Under the pieces are notes generated by a model. That model had not been told where the DNA came from, made no database searches, and worked only from the letters and a program-made list of their open reading frames with translations. Of a stretch of DNA of 64,000 nt, positions 19,152 to 28,311 are shown piece by piece; within the stretch, counting starts at the first letter, position 1, and each line of letters begins with the position of its first letter. The position numbers and the translations under genes were made by a program. Origin of the DNA: Anaerococcus sp. AGMB09787 (GTDB taxonomy: Bacteria > Bacillota > Clostridia > Tissierellales > Peptoniphilaceae); assembly GCF_022808955.1 (NCBI RefSeq), contig NZ_JAKZEY010000052.1, forward strand, positions 1 to 64,000, written 5' to 3'.

Positions 19152-19712
19152 TTATAGGCCCAAGACAATCCCAAGTAAGGCCCCAGCTCCTATTATATAA
19201 ATAGGACTTAGCTTCTTAAATTTAAACAAGACAAATAAGAATATCCCAAAGAGGACCAAGGGAAGAAACCTAAACAAGTCAAAAATATTTAGACTCACCC
19301 TAAAGCTATCAAAGTCAAACAAACTTATAATAAGGACCTCACTCATAGCTCCAAGGATAAGTCCAGCTGTTGCAGGTCTTAGGGTAGAGAAAATATCCTT
19401 AACAGATTTAGAAGTCTTAAACTTATCCATCATCTTGGCTATTATCAAAATAATAATAACAGGTCCTGCCACAAGAGAAAGAGTCGCAGCTATTCCACCC
19501 CAAAAACCATGGGCCTTGATTCCTGCAAAGGTCGCCATATTTATCCCTATAGCTCCAGGAGTGGACTCAGATACAGCTATCATATCCAAAAGCTCATTTG
19601 AGCTATAAAATCCAAAGCTCTCTCCGATCTCATATAAGAAAGGAATGGTCGCCATCCCTCCACCTACTGCAAATAGACCAGCCTTAAAAAACTCCCACAT
19701 CAACCTAAGCAT
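19152..19712 (-). CDS. chrA: Chromate transporter family protein, second half-size subunit
   Basis: One of two adjacent single-domain CHR proteins. Such pairs form a bipartite transporter, whereas many bacteria have both domains in one ChrA. The conserved start FFKAGLFAVGGGMATIPFL and the downstream ESTPGAIGINMATFAG motif are diagnostic. About five hydrophobic segments fit in 186 residues. It overlaps the first subunit gene by eight bases. Family members export chromate, but in anaerobes the real substrate is often unknown. Confidence 0.85.
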   Translation of the reverse strand: MLRLMWEFFKAGLFAVGGGMATIPFLYEIGESFGFYSSNELLDMIAVSESTPGAIGINMATFAGIKAHGFWGGIAATLSLVAGPVIIILIIAKMMDKFKTSKSVKDIFSTLRPATAGLILGAMSEVLIISLFDFDSFRVSLNIFDLFRFLPLVLFGIFLFVLFKFKKLSPIYIIGAGALLGIVLGL

Positions 19713-20244
19713 TTTTACCCATCCTTCCTAAAACAAAACCTACAAAGCCAACAACAAGTACAACTACTATAGGTGATAGCGAAAATATCCCTATGGCCAC
19801 AAAGGTCAAGAAGAAAATCAAGAGCTTAAACTTCGTATCGGCATTCTTCCTTAGCATATTTATCACAGAATAAAGGACAAGGGCGCACACCGCAATCCTA
19901 ATCCCAGCAAAGGCATGTTGAACTAAAGCAAACTCCGAGAAGGTCTCCAAAAACTTAGCAATAAGGGTAATGATTATAATAGATGGGGTTATAAAACCAA
20001 GGGAGGCTATGACCCCTCCGAGGTTTCCCCCAACCCTATGGCCACAGAAGGTCGCAGTATTAATGGCAATAATCCCTGGCGTCGATTGACCTATAGCATA
20101 ATAATCCAAAATCTCATCAGAAGTCGCCCACTTCTTCTTATCAACTACTTCCCTTTCCAAGAGAGGCAGCATGGCATAGCCTCCTCCAAAGGTAAAAAAT
20201 CCAAGCTTTACAAAAGTTAAATACAATTCTACAAATTTATTCAT
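19705..20244 (-). CDS. chrA: Chromate transporter family protein, first half-size subunit
   Basis: The 179-residue partner of the downstream CHR protein. It shows FVKLGFFTFGGGYAMLPLLE and GQSTPGIIAINTATFCG, the counterpart motifs of the CHR domain, and several membrane helices. The two genes overlap, so equal expression is likely. The start is preceded by AAGGAGATG. Confidence 0.85.
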   Translation of the reverse strand: MNKFVELYLTFVKLGFFTFGGGYAMLPLLEREVVDKKKWATSDEILDYYAIGQSTPGIIAINTATFCGHRVGGNLGGVIASLGFITPSIIIITLIAKFLETFSEFALVQHAFAGIRIAVCALVLYSVINMLRKNADTKFKLLIFFLTFVAIGIFSLSPIVVVLVVGFVGFVLGRMGKNA

Positions 20245-20347
20245 AACATCTCCTTAGGTCAATTATATAACAAAATCCTTGTTCAATAAAGGAAATTAAA
20301 AGAGTATAGTGTATGCAAGAAAACAAAAAGACGACTTAGGAGGAATA

Positions 20348-21004
20348 ATGAAAGCAATATTATTTGACGTAGACGGAACATTACTTGATAGTATGGGAGT
20401 ATGGAAAAACCTAAACAAAAACTTCCTAGCCAAATATAACTTCACTGTCCCTAAACTAAGCAAGGAAGAAAAGGGCAAGCTAGAAGCCTTGTCCATAACA
20501 GATACAGCCATCTTGATAGCAAAAGACATAGCAAAAGATATGACCCATGAAGAAATCTTAGATTATTATAGAAATTCTTTGGATAAGTCATATAGCTATG
20601 ACGTTTTACCAAAAGAAGGGGTAGAAGACCTATTAAAAAATATCAAGAACCTAGGAATAAAAATGGCAGTCGCATCCTCAACTGACTACACCTACCTAGA
20701 AAAAGCCTTTAAGAGACTAGGAATCTTCGACTACTTCGACTTCTTTGCCACACCTGATATAGTTAAGTCCCAAAAATCAAAAAGCGACTTCTGGGCCTAT
20801 TGCATAGCAAAACTCGGATGCGAACCAGAGGAAATCGCCCTCTTCGATGATGCCCTCTACGCCTTAAAGGCAGCAAAAAAAGAAGGCATAAAGACAGTGG
20901 GCATAAAAGACTTCCCCTACAACAAAAGAGAATGGGACGATATACAAAAAGAAGCCGATACAGTCCTAGATAAGGCAAGTGATATAGATATAAAATCAAT
21001 ATAA
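20348..21004 (+). CDS. HAD-superfamily phosphatase, beta-phosphoglucomutase-like
   Basis: Cytoplasmic phosphohydrolase or phosphomutase. Motif I is DVDGTLLD at the extreme N-terminus, motif II is ASSTDYTY, motif III is the lysine in KSQKSKSDFW and motif IV is ALFDDALYALKAAKKEG. An alpha-helical cap sits after motif I (about 15-80). The start is ATG 20348 with TAGGAGGAATA directly upstream; a 13-codon longer frame has no such site. The product is 218 residues. The substrate is unknown. Confidence 0.85.
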   Translation: MKAILFDVDGTLLDSMGVWKNLNKNFLAKYNFTVPKLSKEEKGKLEALSITDTAILIAKDIAKDMTHEEILDYYRNSLDKSYSYDVLPKEGVEDLLKNIKNLGIKMAVASSTDYTYLEKAFKRLGIFDYFDFFATPDIVKSQKSKSDFWAYCIAKLGCEPEEIALFDDALYALKAAKKEGIKTVGIKDFPYNKREWDDIQKEADTVLDKASDIDIKSI

Positions 21005-21017
21005 TATACTTTTCCCG

Positions 21018-21044
21018 AAAAGTTGGATCACAAATCCAACTTTA
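21018..21044. terminator. Terminator between HAD gene and DpnII operon
   Basis: Perfect ten-base arms AAAGTTGGAT and ATCCAACTTT with a five-base loop lie between two converging genes. The T-rich tails are modest on both sides. Confidence 0.7.
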
Positions 21045-21059
21045 GGTATTTTATATAGA

Positions 21060-21899
21060 TTAGTAATTTTTGATTATAACTTCATTAATTTTACCACGTT
21101 TTTTAGAGTTAGAATTTATCATTCTGTTAGCACCGACAACTATAATATTATCTTTATAATTTTTATACAATTCATAGACTATAGGAGAAGACGAATTGGA
21201 AAGCATTACATAAACACCCTTTTTGTCCAACTCTATAAAAGTATCTCTTAATTTCTTTTGATCTTCTAAAGAAAATCCATCTTTAGTATATGAAGTAAAA
21301 GAACTACTTTCTGATATCGGGATATAAGGAGGATCAAAATATACGAAATCACCTTTTTTGGCATCAGATACTGCTTCAAAAAATTGTGTACTTAATATTT
21401 TGATATTTGTATTATTTAAATATTCACTTATTTCTCTGAGCAAACTTTCATTAACAATTTTTGGATTTTTATATTTACCATAAGGTACATTAAATTGCCC
21501 TTTTCTATTAACCCTATACAGTCCGTTAAAATCGACTCTTAGCATGTACATTAGTCTAGCAGCTTTCTCCGTACTGCATAAATTTTTATATGAAATATTT
21601 CTGTCAATATCTCGAACCTTTAGATAATATTCTTTGCTATTATTTTCTTCATGTATTTTTAATAGGTATATTAAATTGTCTACATCATTTTTAATAGCCT
21701 TATAACAAAGCATTAAATCTTCATTCAAATCATTTATGACTGCATTTTGGGGCATCAAATCAAAAAAAAGTGCACCACCACCTACAAACGGCTCATAATA
21801 AGTATTATAATCCACTGGTAGATTGTCATTTAACTCTCTAAGTAGCTGTCTTTTTCCACCAGTCCATTTAGTAAAAGGGATCAATTTTTTTCTATTCAA
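21060..21899 (-). CDS. dpnM: DNA adenine methyltransferase, DpnM type (GATC)
   Basis: Type II N6-adenine methyltransferase of the D12/Dam class that protects GATC on duplex DNA. The SAM-binding motif is PFTKWTGGKRQLL near the N-terminus, and the catalytic motif is DPPYIPIS. Between them lies YEPFVGGGALFFDL. The length of 279 fits DpnM and Dam enzymes. It is the last gene of an operon with a beta-class methylase and a DpnII-like endonuclease. The region is more AT-rich than its neighbours and lies next to IS relics, consistent with transfer. Confidence 0.92.
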   Translation of the reverse strand: MNRKKLIPFTKWTGGKRQLLRELNDNLPVDYNTYYEPFVGGGALFFDLMPQNAVINDLNEDLMLCYKAIKNDVDNLIYLLKIHEENNSKEYYLKVRDIDRNISYKNLCSTEKAARLMYMLRVDFNGLYRVNRKGQFNVPYGKYKNPKIVNESLLREISEYLNNTNIKILSTQFFEAVSDAKKGDFVYFDPPYIPISESSSFTSYTKDGFSLEDQKKLRDTFIELDKKGVYVMLSNSSSPIVYELYKNYKDNIIVVGANRMINSNSKKRGKINEVIIKNY

Positions 21900-21906
21900 T
21901 ATATTC

Positions 21907-22812
21907 CTACCTTAATAATAAATCATTAAGAAAATCATCCTCAATCATTTTAAGATTAAAAATATTTTCTATATTTTCCATAGCTTCTTCTAATGGTATT
22001 TTTGAGCTTTTCCATCCTTGACCATCAGTTATCCAAACAAATACGACATCATCATTTGAAGTATTGACTAGGTTATTAAGGGTTTGAAATTCTCCAGATA
22101 CAGACTTGAGTTTTGAACCCCCTCCTCCATAATAGTTTGTTTCAAATACATAAAGTTTATTTTTTTCTTTATCAAATAAGACTCCGTCAAATCTTCTTTT
22201 TGACTTATCGACAGGGACATTTATATTCCATTCTTTTAAAATTTTATCTGAAGTAGCTTGTTCCATGTGTTCAAATTTAAATTTTTCAGATATATCTTCA
22301 AGTATTCTTGTTAAGATTTTCTCCATATTAGTACCAGACCTATTTTTTCTAGCATTGGTGTCTAATCCTGTCTCAACACCATAAACATAATCTACCAAGC
22401 TTCTCTTAGCGTCTTTCTTCAAAAAATCTAACAAGCCCGATTTTTTTAAAAAGTCAACATATTTTTCAATATTATTTGTATCTATATTATGAAAATTTAA
22501 ACTTTCTATTTCCATATTCTTCCCTTTTAGAAATAGTATATCTATTTTACTATCCCTACAAGCTATTAATGAAGGGATCGCTTTTAGTAAGTTTGGTTGA
22601 GAGGTAAATAAATTAGTAGCTTCTTCTACTATGTTCTCTTTTCCAATTAAATAATTTAATGTATTTAGTTCCACCTCGTATTTTCTTGTATTATTAACAA
22701 CCTTCTCCCAGTTCACAAAAAAATCAGGTGTTTTATTTGTTACACTTAAAGTATCAATAAAATACTTTATCTTTTCATTAGTTTTTAAATTTTGGTACTC
22801 GCTTAAAATCAT
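21907..22812 (-). CDS. dpnB: DpnII-type restriction endonuclease (GATC)
   Basis: Restriction enzyme expected to cut unmethylated GATC. The 301 residues match the layout of the DpnII/MboI group by eye: a helical N-terminus (KNLKTNEKIKYFIDTL-like), the central IACRDSKIDIL segment, and a C-terminal nuclease region with DGVLFDKEKNKLYVFETNYYGGGGSK, giving a D..ExN pattern. I start at ATG 22812 (GAGG eight bases upstream) rather than a TTG fifteen bases earlier. It sits between the two methylase genes. Confidence 0.85.
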   Translation of the reverse strand: MILSEYQNLKTNEKIKYFIDTLSVTNKTPDFFVNWEKVVNNTRKYEVELNTLNYLIGKENIVEEATNLFTSQPNLLKAIPSLIACRDSKIDILFLKGKNMEIESLNFHNIDTNNIEKYVDFLKKSGLLDFLKKDAKRSLVDYVYGVETGLDTNARKNRSGTNMEKILTRILEDISEKFKFEHMEQATSDKILKEWNINVPVDKSKRRFDGVLFDKEKNKLYVFETNYYGGGGSKLKSVSGEFQTLNNLVNTSNDDVVFVWITDGQGWKSSKIPLEEAMENIENIFNLKMIEDDFLNDLLLR

Positions 22813-22823
22813 ATTTAATTTCC

Positions 22824-23582
22824 TCAATTATACTTATTATTTATTGTAAAAATCAGTCTGTTTTTAGCTATATCATAAAATTCTTTTTCTTTCTCAATTC
22901 CTATTGCTCTTCTATCTAATTTAATACAAGCTTCTAGGGTAGTTCCAGAGCCCATAAAACAATCAAGTACAAGATCATTTTCAGCAGATGATGCTAATAC
23001 TATTCTTTCAATTATACTTATAGGTTTTTGAGTTGGATGGTAGCCAAATCTTTTTTCTTTTTTTGAAACTGTAGATGTTGTCCGTACATCTTTCATTTGC
23101 TTTCCGTTGTTTAATTCTTTCATTAATTCATAATTAAAATAATGCTTACTTTTAGAACTTTTTTTTGCCCATAAAATAGTTTCTGTTGAATGGGTAAACA
23201 TCCTACAAGATAAATTAGGTGCTGGATTTGTTTTTTGCCACGTTATATTATTTAGTATCTTGAATTTTAATTTGTTCATAAGATATCCTATATAATAAAT
23301 ATTGTGCATAGTTCCAAACACCCATATACTACCATTTGGTTTTAATATTCTCTTTGATTCTTTTAAAAATTCAAAATAAAACGTCTCTACTGGAATTTTG
23401 GCTTTGTCCCAATCGCCTTTATTTACGGATGATACTTTGCCAGATTTACAAGTTATGCCATCATTAGATAAAAAATAAGGAGGATCTGTAACTATAAGAT
23501 CTATACTATCGCTTTTTATTTTTGGCAATACAGTAAAAGCATCTTGATTAAATATGACTGTTTTTTTATCTAATTTTTCCAT
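22824..23582 (-). CDS. dpnA: DNA adenine methyltransferase, DpnA type
   Basis: Beta-class N6-adenine methylase: the catalytic TDPPYFLSNDG comes first and the SAM motif (LDCFMGSGTT) is near the C-terminus. In the pneumococcal DpnII system the equivalent DpnA methylates single-stranded DNA and protects incoming transforming DNA. The start is ATG 23582, with AAGGTGG upstream; a GTG 15 bases earlier is less likely. The product is 252 residues. It is the first gene of the operon, which runs A-B-M, unlike the M-A-B order in Streptococcus pneumoniae. Confidence 0.9.
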   Translation of the reverse strand: MEKLDKKTVIFNQDAFTVLPKIKSDSIDLIVTDPPYFLSNDGITCKSGKVSSVNKGDWDKAKIPVETFYFEFLKESKRILKPNGSIWVFGTMHNIYYIGYLMNKLKFKILNNITWQKTNPAPNLSCRMFTHSTETILWAKKSSKSKHYFNYELMKELNNGKQMKDVRTTSTVSKKEKRFGYHPTQKPISIIERIVLASSAENDLVLDCFMGSGTTLEACIKLDRRAIGIEKEKEFYDIAKNRLIFTINNKYN

Positions 23583-23634
23583 TCTAATATGCCCCACCTT
23601 ATAACTACCTTAAATAATTGGATTTGATATTTAT

Positions 23635-23663
23635 ATAATAACAATAATAAAAAATATAGTCAA
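23635..23663 (-). promoter_or_regulatory. Promoter of the DpnII-type operon
   Basis: Leftward TTGACT (23658-23663), 17 bases, TATTAT (23635-23640), about 50 bases upstream of dpnA. It abuts the 3' end of the decayed transposase. Confidence 0.6.
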
Positions 23664-24525
23664 AAATGAAATTAATTCTTCTAATTCAATTTTAGATAAA
23701 TCTGTTTTCTTTGGGTAATATTTTCTTAGTACTCCATTCGAATTTTCGTTAATTCCTCTTTGCCATGCTGAATATGGATCAGCAAAGTAAAAGTCAATTC
23801 CTAGCTTTTAAGCTTCAACATAACAAGAAATTCTTTACCTCTATCTGAAGTAAAACTCTTCAAAGATTCTTTTGGAAGTGAGTGATATAGTTTTTTTATT
23901 GTTTCAAAGATAGAAGACTTACTTCTATCTTACATTGGTAATGCTATATAAAATCTTGTTTTTCTATCAACGAATGTAGCTAAGCATCCTTTACTTTTTC
24001 CTCTAGATGATACTCCTGTATCTAATTGCTAGTGTCCAAACTCTACTCTTTTCTTGACTTTGATTGGTCTGTTTCTTATGGATGTTCCAAGGTTAAATCT
24101 GCCTCGAGTTTCCTTAGTTTTTCTTGATTTTCCTTTTCTTCTAAGTTTACTTATGTCAAATTGAATTCGTCCTGAATAAAGCCAATTGTATATAGTCTTA
24201 AAAGAAACTACACCTTTTAATACAGTAGCAGCAATTTGTTCTGGAGACCACTTACAATTCAATTTCTCAATGATTTTATCTTTTATTTTTTCTGTAACTT
24301 TGCTTTTTCTTCCTTTATGTGAAGATTTGGCATCTCTATCTTTGCTTGCTTCTATAGCCGAATAAGTGTTATTGCATCTTTTTAACTCTCTAGAAATAGT
24401 CGAGTGATAAAATCCAAGAATTTTTGCTATTGTTCGTAATGATACCCCCTCTTGTTTTAATACCTCTATCTTATTTATACCTCTATCTTATTTCTATCAT
24501 TTAGGCTAAGATGTATATAACTCAT
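23664..24525 (-). pseudogene. IS30-family transposase, decayed
   Basis: Joining frames gives an almost complete IS30-type transposase: an N-terminal helix-turn-helix segment, a helical segment WSPEQIAA, and the DDE core starting GH-stop-QLDTGV where the family has GHW-LDT. Disruptions seen: a 17-base tandem duplication (24461-24493) near the N-terminus, a TAG replacing the tryptophan codon after GH, a TAA after ALPM, and a frameshift before [16 protein letters not shown]. It starts at ATG 24525. It is inactive. I could not define terminal repeats with confidence. Confidence 0.8.
24461..24493. repeat. 17-base tandem duplication inside IS30 relic
   Basis: The unit tacctctatcttattta occurs twice in direct succession (the second copy differs in the last base). 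Seventeen is not a multiple of three, so it shifts the reading frame of the transposase. Confidence 0.85.
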
Positions 24526-24845
24526 ATAAACCTCCGTAAATGTTTTTGTCGTTATTACATTTTATACGAAGTTAGTATGAGTTTTTTCTTACATATACTG
24601 TCGCATTTGATTTTACACGTTATAAAACTTATAAAGATTAAATACTTTCGATTGAAATTTGATAATAATATCAACAAATTACAAAACAACTTAAGGATTA
24701 TTTGTACTTTATTTCCAATATTTTCTTACTCTTTACTTAATAATATTATATTGCCTTTGTTATTAATTTAGGGTCTATAACATATCGTGTTGGTAATGGT
24801 TATTGATGATTTGTCACTTTTTATAATTCGATTTTTAAAAAAAGA

Positions 24846-24916
24846 AGACATATTTAATCATTTACCTTATGATTGAATTAGCTACAACAAAACATTAAAT
24901 CAGATTAAATATGTCT
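24846..24916. repeat. 14-base inverted repeat inside ISL3 remnant
   Basis: AGACATATTTAATC (24846-24859) and GATTAAATATGTCT (24903-24916) are perfect complements 43 bases apart, directly before the transposase start. In an RNA they would form a stem over the start region, a common way to limit read-through expression of transposases. Confidence 0.7.
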
Positions 24917-25329
24917 ATTTCTTATTTTTTTACAAATTTGCTAAATGTCAAAGACCCTAATATAGAATTTTAGAATGCTATTGACCATAAGGTTATTAGG
25001 AGAGTTAAGTATTCGCTTATTAATGCTAACCAATCATTCTTGTCCTAATTTCTCTTGTAAGACTTTTATTATACTCTTATTATTTACTTGAAGAAATAAA
25101 ATATGTTTTGCAAGTCTTATGGTCGTTATTTTCTTGTTTCTTCTATTATTGTTGATGAGTATTGTTGTATTTCCAATCAAGTTAAGAGGTCTATTTTATT
25201 CGCTCTTACTACGAAGGTTTCTATAAATGATATGGCTTTTGATAATTTTGTTTCCTCCTATACTATTTCCAGGGTTTTAGCTAAGTTTGATAATTGTTTT
25301 TTACCAAGACGATTTGACAAAGAGCCTTA
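24911..25329 (+). pseudogene. ISL3-family transposase, N-terminal fragment
   Basis: From ATG 24911 the translation reads MSISYFFTNLLNVKDPNI, the usual ISL3 opening. Stop codons and a deletion interrupt it around 24970-25085. It resumes with CKSYGRYFLVSSIIVDEYCC and ISNQVKRSILFAL, which is the zinc-ribbon and helical N-terminal domain. It then ends abruptly in the right terminal repeat. The DDE catalytic region is absent. Confidence 0.8.
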
Positions 25330-25351
25330 ATTTATATATTACACCCTATAT

Positions 25352-25837
25352 TTATATGATATAATTTTTTATATTTCTTATTATAAAAAAATATATGAAC
25401 AAATTACCTAATCCATGGTATAAATCAAAAGGTAAAGAACTTAAATATAAAACACAAAAATTATTCAACCCTGTTAATAACAGACTTTGTAAAATCGTAA
25501 TAAAAAATCCGTAAACAAAGCCTGATAAAAACATAATAAGAGAAATATAGTAACTATTCTTATTAGCAAATTTATTAAATGTATAAGCAAATATTATCAC
25601 TACAAAATAAGACAGTATCTGTAAAATAATCCAAAAATCCGGACTTATCAAAAAATCGCTTATTATCAAAACCAATGTACTTATAATATTTGCCTCACAC
25701 ATCTTTCTTTTAATTGCATAATAAACAACCATAGGTGTTAAGATTTGAACATTGGGTAATACTCTAACATATACTCTAAATATTACACAAATAGCTATAA
25801 TAGCGGCAAGCCTACATATATCTTGTGCTTTTTTCAT
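25352..25837 (-). CDS. Small multi-pass membrane protein, ECF S-component-like
   Basis: The 161-residue protein is almost entirely hydrophobic with about five membrane segments. The early segment RVLPNVQILTPMVVYYAI resembles the first loop of substrate-binding (S) components of ECF vitamin transporters, but I cannot assign a ligand. It is the last gene of the radical SAM/ABC operon, 36 bases after the exporter gene and with its own AAGGAT ribosome site. It could import a cofactor or precursor for the modifying enzymes (for example a cobalamin-related compound) or serve in immunity. Both are guesses. Confidence 0.5.
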   Translation of the reverse strand: MKKAQDICRLAAIIAICVIFRVYVRVLPNVQILTPMVVYYAIKRKMCEANIISTLVLIISDFLISPDFWIILQILSYFVVIIFAYTFNKFANKNSYYISLIMFLSGFVYGFFITILQSLLLTGLNNFCVLYLSSLPFDLYHGLGNLFIYFFIIRNIKNYII

Positions 25838-25873
25838 AAATCCTTATATCTATTGAAAATTCTAGCATTATTA

Positions 25874-27388
25874 CTATATCTCAATAACTTCATCAAATTT
25901 CTTGATAATATTATCATCCATTTTGTGGGAGATTATTATTACTGTTGAATCCAAGGAAAGTAGCTCATTCAATATTGTATTTGAATTTACCTGATCTATA
26001 GCTGAAGTCGGTTCATCGTATATCATTATAGGATTTACATCGACCAGAGATCTTAATATAGCTATCCTCATCATCTCTCCACCAGATAGACCTTCTTCGG
26101 AGCTAACTAAGTTATCTTGATTTTTCTTTAAATTAACTTTTCCCATCAAGGCCTTTATATCCATATTACTTGATCTATAGAATTTTATGTTCTCTTCTAC
26201 ACTTTTATCCAATATAGTAGGCTTTTGATCTACATACAAAATATAATCTCTAAAGTCAAAACTGGATATATCTTGATTATTTAACAAAACTTCACCATTT
26301 TTAGGAGATATTTCACCGGCTAGAATTTTGGCAAGGGTAGACTTTCCCTTTCCGCTTTCTCCCCTAATCAAATATTTTTTACCATAGTTAAATTTATAGG
26401 AAAAATCTTTTAATATAACTTTATCGTCATAAGAAAAATCAATATTTTTAGCTATTAATTCAATTGGTTTTGATAACTGTACTTTTTCTCTTTCTACTAT
26501 AGGAGTAACTAGAGAATCTTTTACCTTATCGTATATAGGCTTAGCTTCCTTGTACATATTCATAAGTGATGCCAGAGAAATGACAGGATCAACTAAATAA
26601 TTCATAAGTTGTACAACTGCCAGTATTGCTCCTATTTCTATCTCTCCCTTAAAAGCCAAATAACCACCTGACAAATATATAAGTAAATAAGATAATGAAC
26701 CTAAACTTTGTGAACTTATGTTGGATAGGATATTTATAGACTTTAAATCTCTTCTATTTTGTTCATGTTGTGTTTCAATTAGATTTTTTTCTTTTACAAC
26801 TTCTTCTTCAATCTGATACCTTATAAATTCATTTTTATTTCCTATTCTCTTTGCAATATACTTTTGATAAAAATCATAAAAACTGTTAAAAGCCTTGGAT
26901 TTTTTCTCGATATTTTTTCCGAAAATTATAGGTCCTACTAGAGGCAAAGCTGAAGCTATTACAGCTATAGGTAGCAATTTGAAATTTACATAAATTATTG
27001 AAAGTACAGCAAAAATCATGGTAAAAAATAAATTTATCATATTAAAGATAACCATAAATCTGCTAGAATAAAGTGCCTCCGTATTAGTGGTATAATTGGC
27101 TATATTTGCCTCCGATTTACTTCTTATGTCCCTTTTAAAGATTTCATTCTTTAAAAAGGTAAACTCTTCCATACCTAGATTAAATATCATTCTAAAAGCT
27201 ATGTTTGAAGATGTAAAATTAATAATTACAAGAAGAAGCATAACAAATAAGCTTATATTAAAAGCGTTTAAATCCAAATTTGAAATAGCTGTTACAATTT
27301 TTCCTGTGTATATTCCCATCATAGATAAGGTTAAAGCTGTAATAAGCAACAGCAAACTTATTAATATATAATATATTTTCTTTTTCAT
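25874..27388 (-). CDS. ABC exporter (membrane domain fused to ATPase)
   Basis: A 504-residue half-transporter. An N-terminal membrane domain of about six helices (1-300) is followed by an ATPase with Walker A GESGKGKST (about 345), signature LSGGE, Walker B IMIYDEPTSAID and switch histidine ISHKMDD. The gene starts by a one-base overlap (TAATG) with the stop of the radical SAM gene, so the two are coupled. It is paralogous to the exporters at 52272-53813 and, more distantly, 60676-62259. Within this operon it most likely exports the modified peptide. No peptidase C39 domain is present, so leader removal would need another protease. Confidence 0.85.
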   Translation of the reverse strand: MKKKIYYILISLLLLITALTLSMMGIYTGKIVTAISNLDLNAFNISLFVMLLLVIINFTSSNIAFRMIFNLGMEEFTFLKNEIFKRDIRSKSEANIANYTTNTEALYSSRFMVIFNMINLFFTMIFAVLSIIYVNFKLLPIAVIASALPLVGPIIFGKNIEKKSKAFNSFYDFYQKYIAKRIGNKNEFIRYQIEEEVVKEKNLIETQHEQNRRDLKSINILSNISSQSLGSLSYLLIYLSGGYLAFKGEIEIGAILAVVQLMNYLVDPVISLASLMNMYKEAKPIYDKVKDSLVTPIVEREKVQLSKPIELIAKNIDFSYDDKVILKDFSYKFNYGKKYLIRGESGKGKSTLAKILAGEISPKNGEVLLNNQDISSFDFRDYILYVDQKPTILDKSVEENIKFYRSSNMDIKALMGKVNLKKNQDNLVSSEEGLSGGEMMRIAILRSLVDVNPIMIYDEPTSAIDQVNSNTILNELLSLDSTVIIISHKMDDNIIKKFDEVIEI

Positions 27389-28311
27389 TATTTCTCCTTT
27401 GTCAAGTAATCATTAAGTGATAAAATATAATCAAGATACTTATTATCTGAAAAAAGGTAATAACACAATTCACAAGATGAGGTTACTCTATCAGGGTAAG
27501 CTATACCTTTTGATTCAGCTATTTTAATAAAAGGTCTAAATCCTTTATTTCTAAGATATAAAAGTATTAAATGATTCTCAAGATTTTTAAAAATCTTAAA
27601 TATACTGTCATGATAAATATTTCCCAAATGTAAATCTATATATTTAGCATAAGGTGAACAACAAGGATTAACTGATCCGTCATACTCTATTTCGAAAGAA
27701 TATCCTTTTCCGCATTTTAAATTATCATACAAATTATAATTAATTATTTCCTCTTTTTGTATTATACTAGCCCTGCCAATCGGATAAACAGGGAAAACTC
27801 TGATATTTGATCTTGCTAAATATTTTTTTATAGGGTTTATATTTTCAGATAAGTTACTGCTATTAATAATTGCAATCTGCACTTCACTTTTAATATTTAA
27901 TTTATTACAAACCTTCAACAAATTTATTAAATTTTGACTTTTGACAAATTTATAATGAAACTCATCTACACTAATTGTTATCATTTTTAAGCCAAGTTTA
28001 TTTAATTTAATTAGAAGTGAATAAGTAAATTCATAGTTATTAGCCCGTAACCCACTCGTTACTAACGTTAGATACCTACCGGTATTAGCCAATATTTCAA
28101 AATACTTGATTAATATATCAGTATTCGAAAAAGGTTCTCCTCCAGTTAGACATATTGCTTTAATTCTATCACATTTACATATTTCATCTATCATTTTTTT
28201 GAAATAAGAAAAAGAAATATACTCATAACCATACTTATAATCTTGACAACAATGTGCACATGATAAAATACATTTTTTATTTACTTCAATTGCACAAGAA
28301 TTATAATTCAT
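27388..28311 (-). CDS. Radical SAM protein with C-terminal cysteine region
   Basis: Radical SAM enzyme with the canonical cluster site C14-x3-C18-x2-C21 (CILSCAHC) and the SAM-binding LTGGEPF. The C-terminal third contains CGKGYSFEIEYDGSVNPCC and later SCELCYY, a SPASM/Twitch-like pattern that may bind an auxiliary iron-sulphur cluster. The 307 residues fit peptide-modifying radical SAM proteins. It overlaps the B12-radical SAM gene by eleven bases and has GGAGAG before its start. The substrate is presumably one or both of the small proteins encoded upstream. This is inferred from context. Confidence 0.75.
   Translation of the reverse strand: MNYNSCAIEVNKKCILSCAHCCQDYKYGYEYISFSYFKKMIDEICKCDRIKAICLTGGEPFSNTDILIKYFEILANTGRYLTLVTSGLRANNYEFTYSLLIKLNKLGLKMITISVDEFHYKFVKSQNLINLLKVCNKLNIKSEVQIAIINSSNLSENINPIKKYLARSNIRVFPVYPIGRASIIQKEEIINYNLYDNLKCGKGYSFEIEYDGSVNPCCSPYAKYIDLHLGNIYHDSIFKIFKNLENHLILLYLRNKGFRPFIKIAESKGIAYPDRVTSSCELCYYLFSDNKYLDYILSLNDYLTKEK

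Larger units (their letters stand above)
24763..25334. mobile_element. ISL3-family remnant with terminal repeats and 8-bp target duplication
   Basis: The element spans 24771-25326. The left end GGGTCTATAACATATCGTGT and the right end (minus strand) GGCTCTTTGTCAAATCGTCT continue into TTGGTAA and match at 20 of 26 positions. This is the usual end sequence style of ISL3 elements. It is bounded on both sides by TTAATTTA (24763-24770 and 25327-25334), an 8-bp duplication as expected for ISL3. At 556 bp it keeps only the N-terminal part of the transposase, so it is an internally deleted, non-autonomous copy. Confidence 0.88.

Noticed and set aside
25103-25330. 75-codon frame as an independent gene
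   Set aside because: It is the zinc-ribbon/helical part of an ISL3 transposase and ends in the element's terminal repeat.
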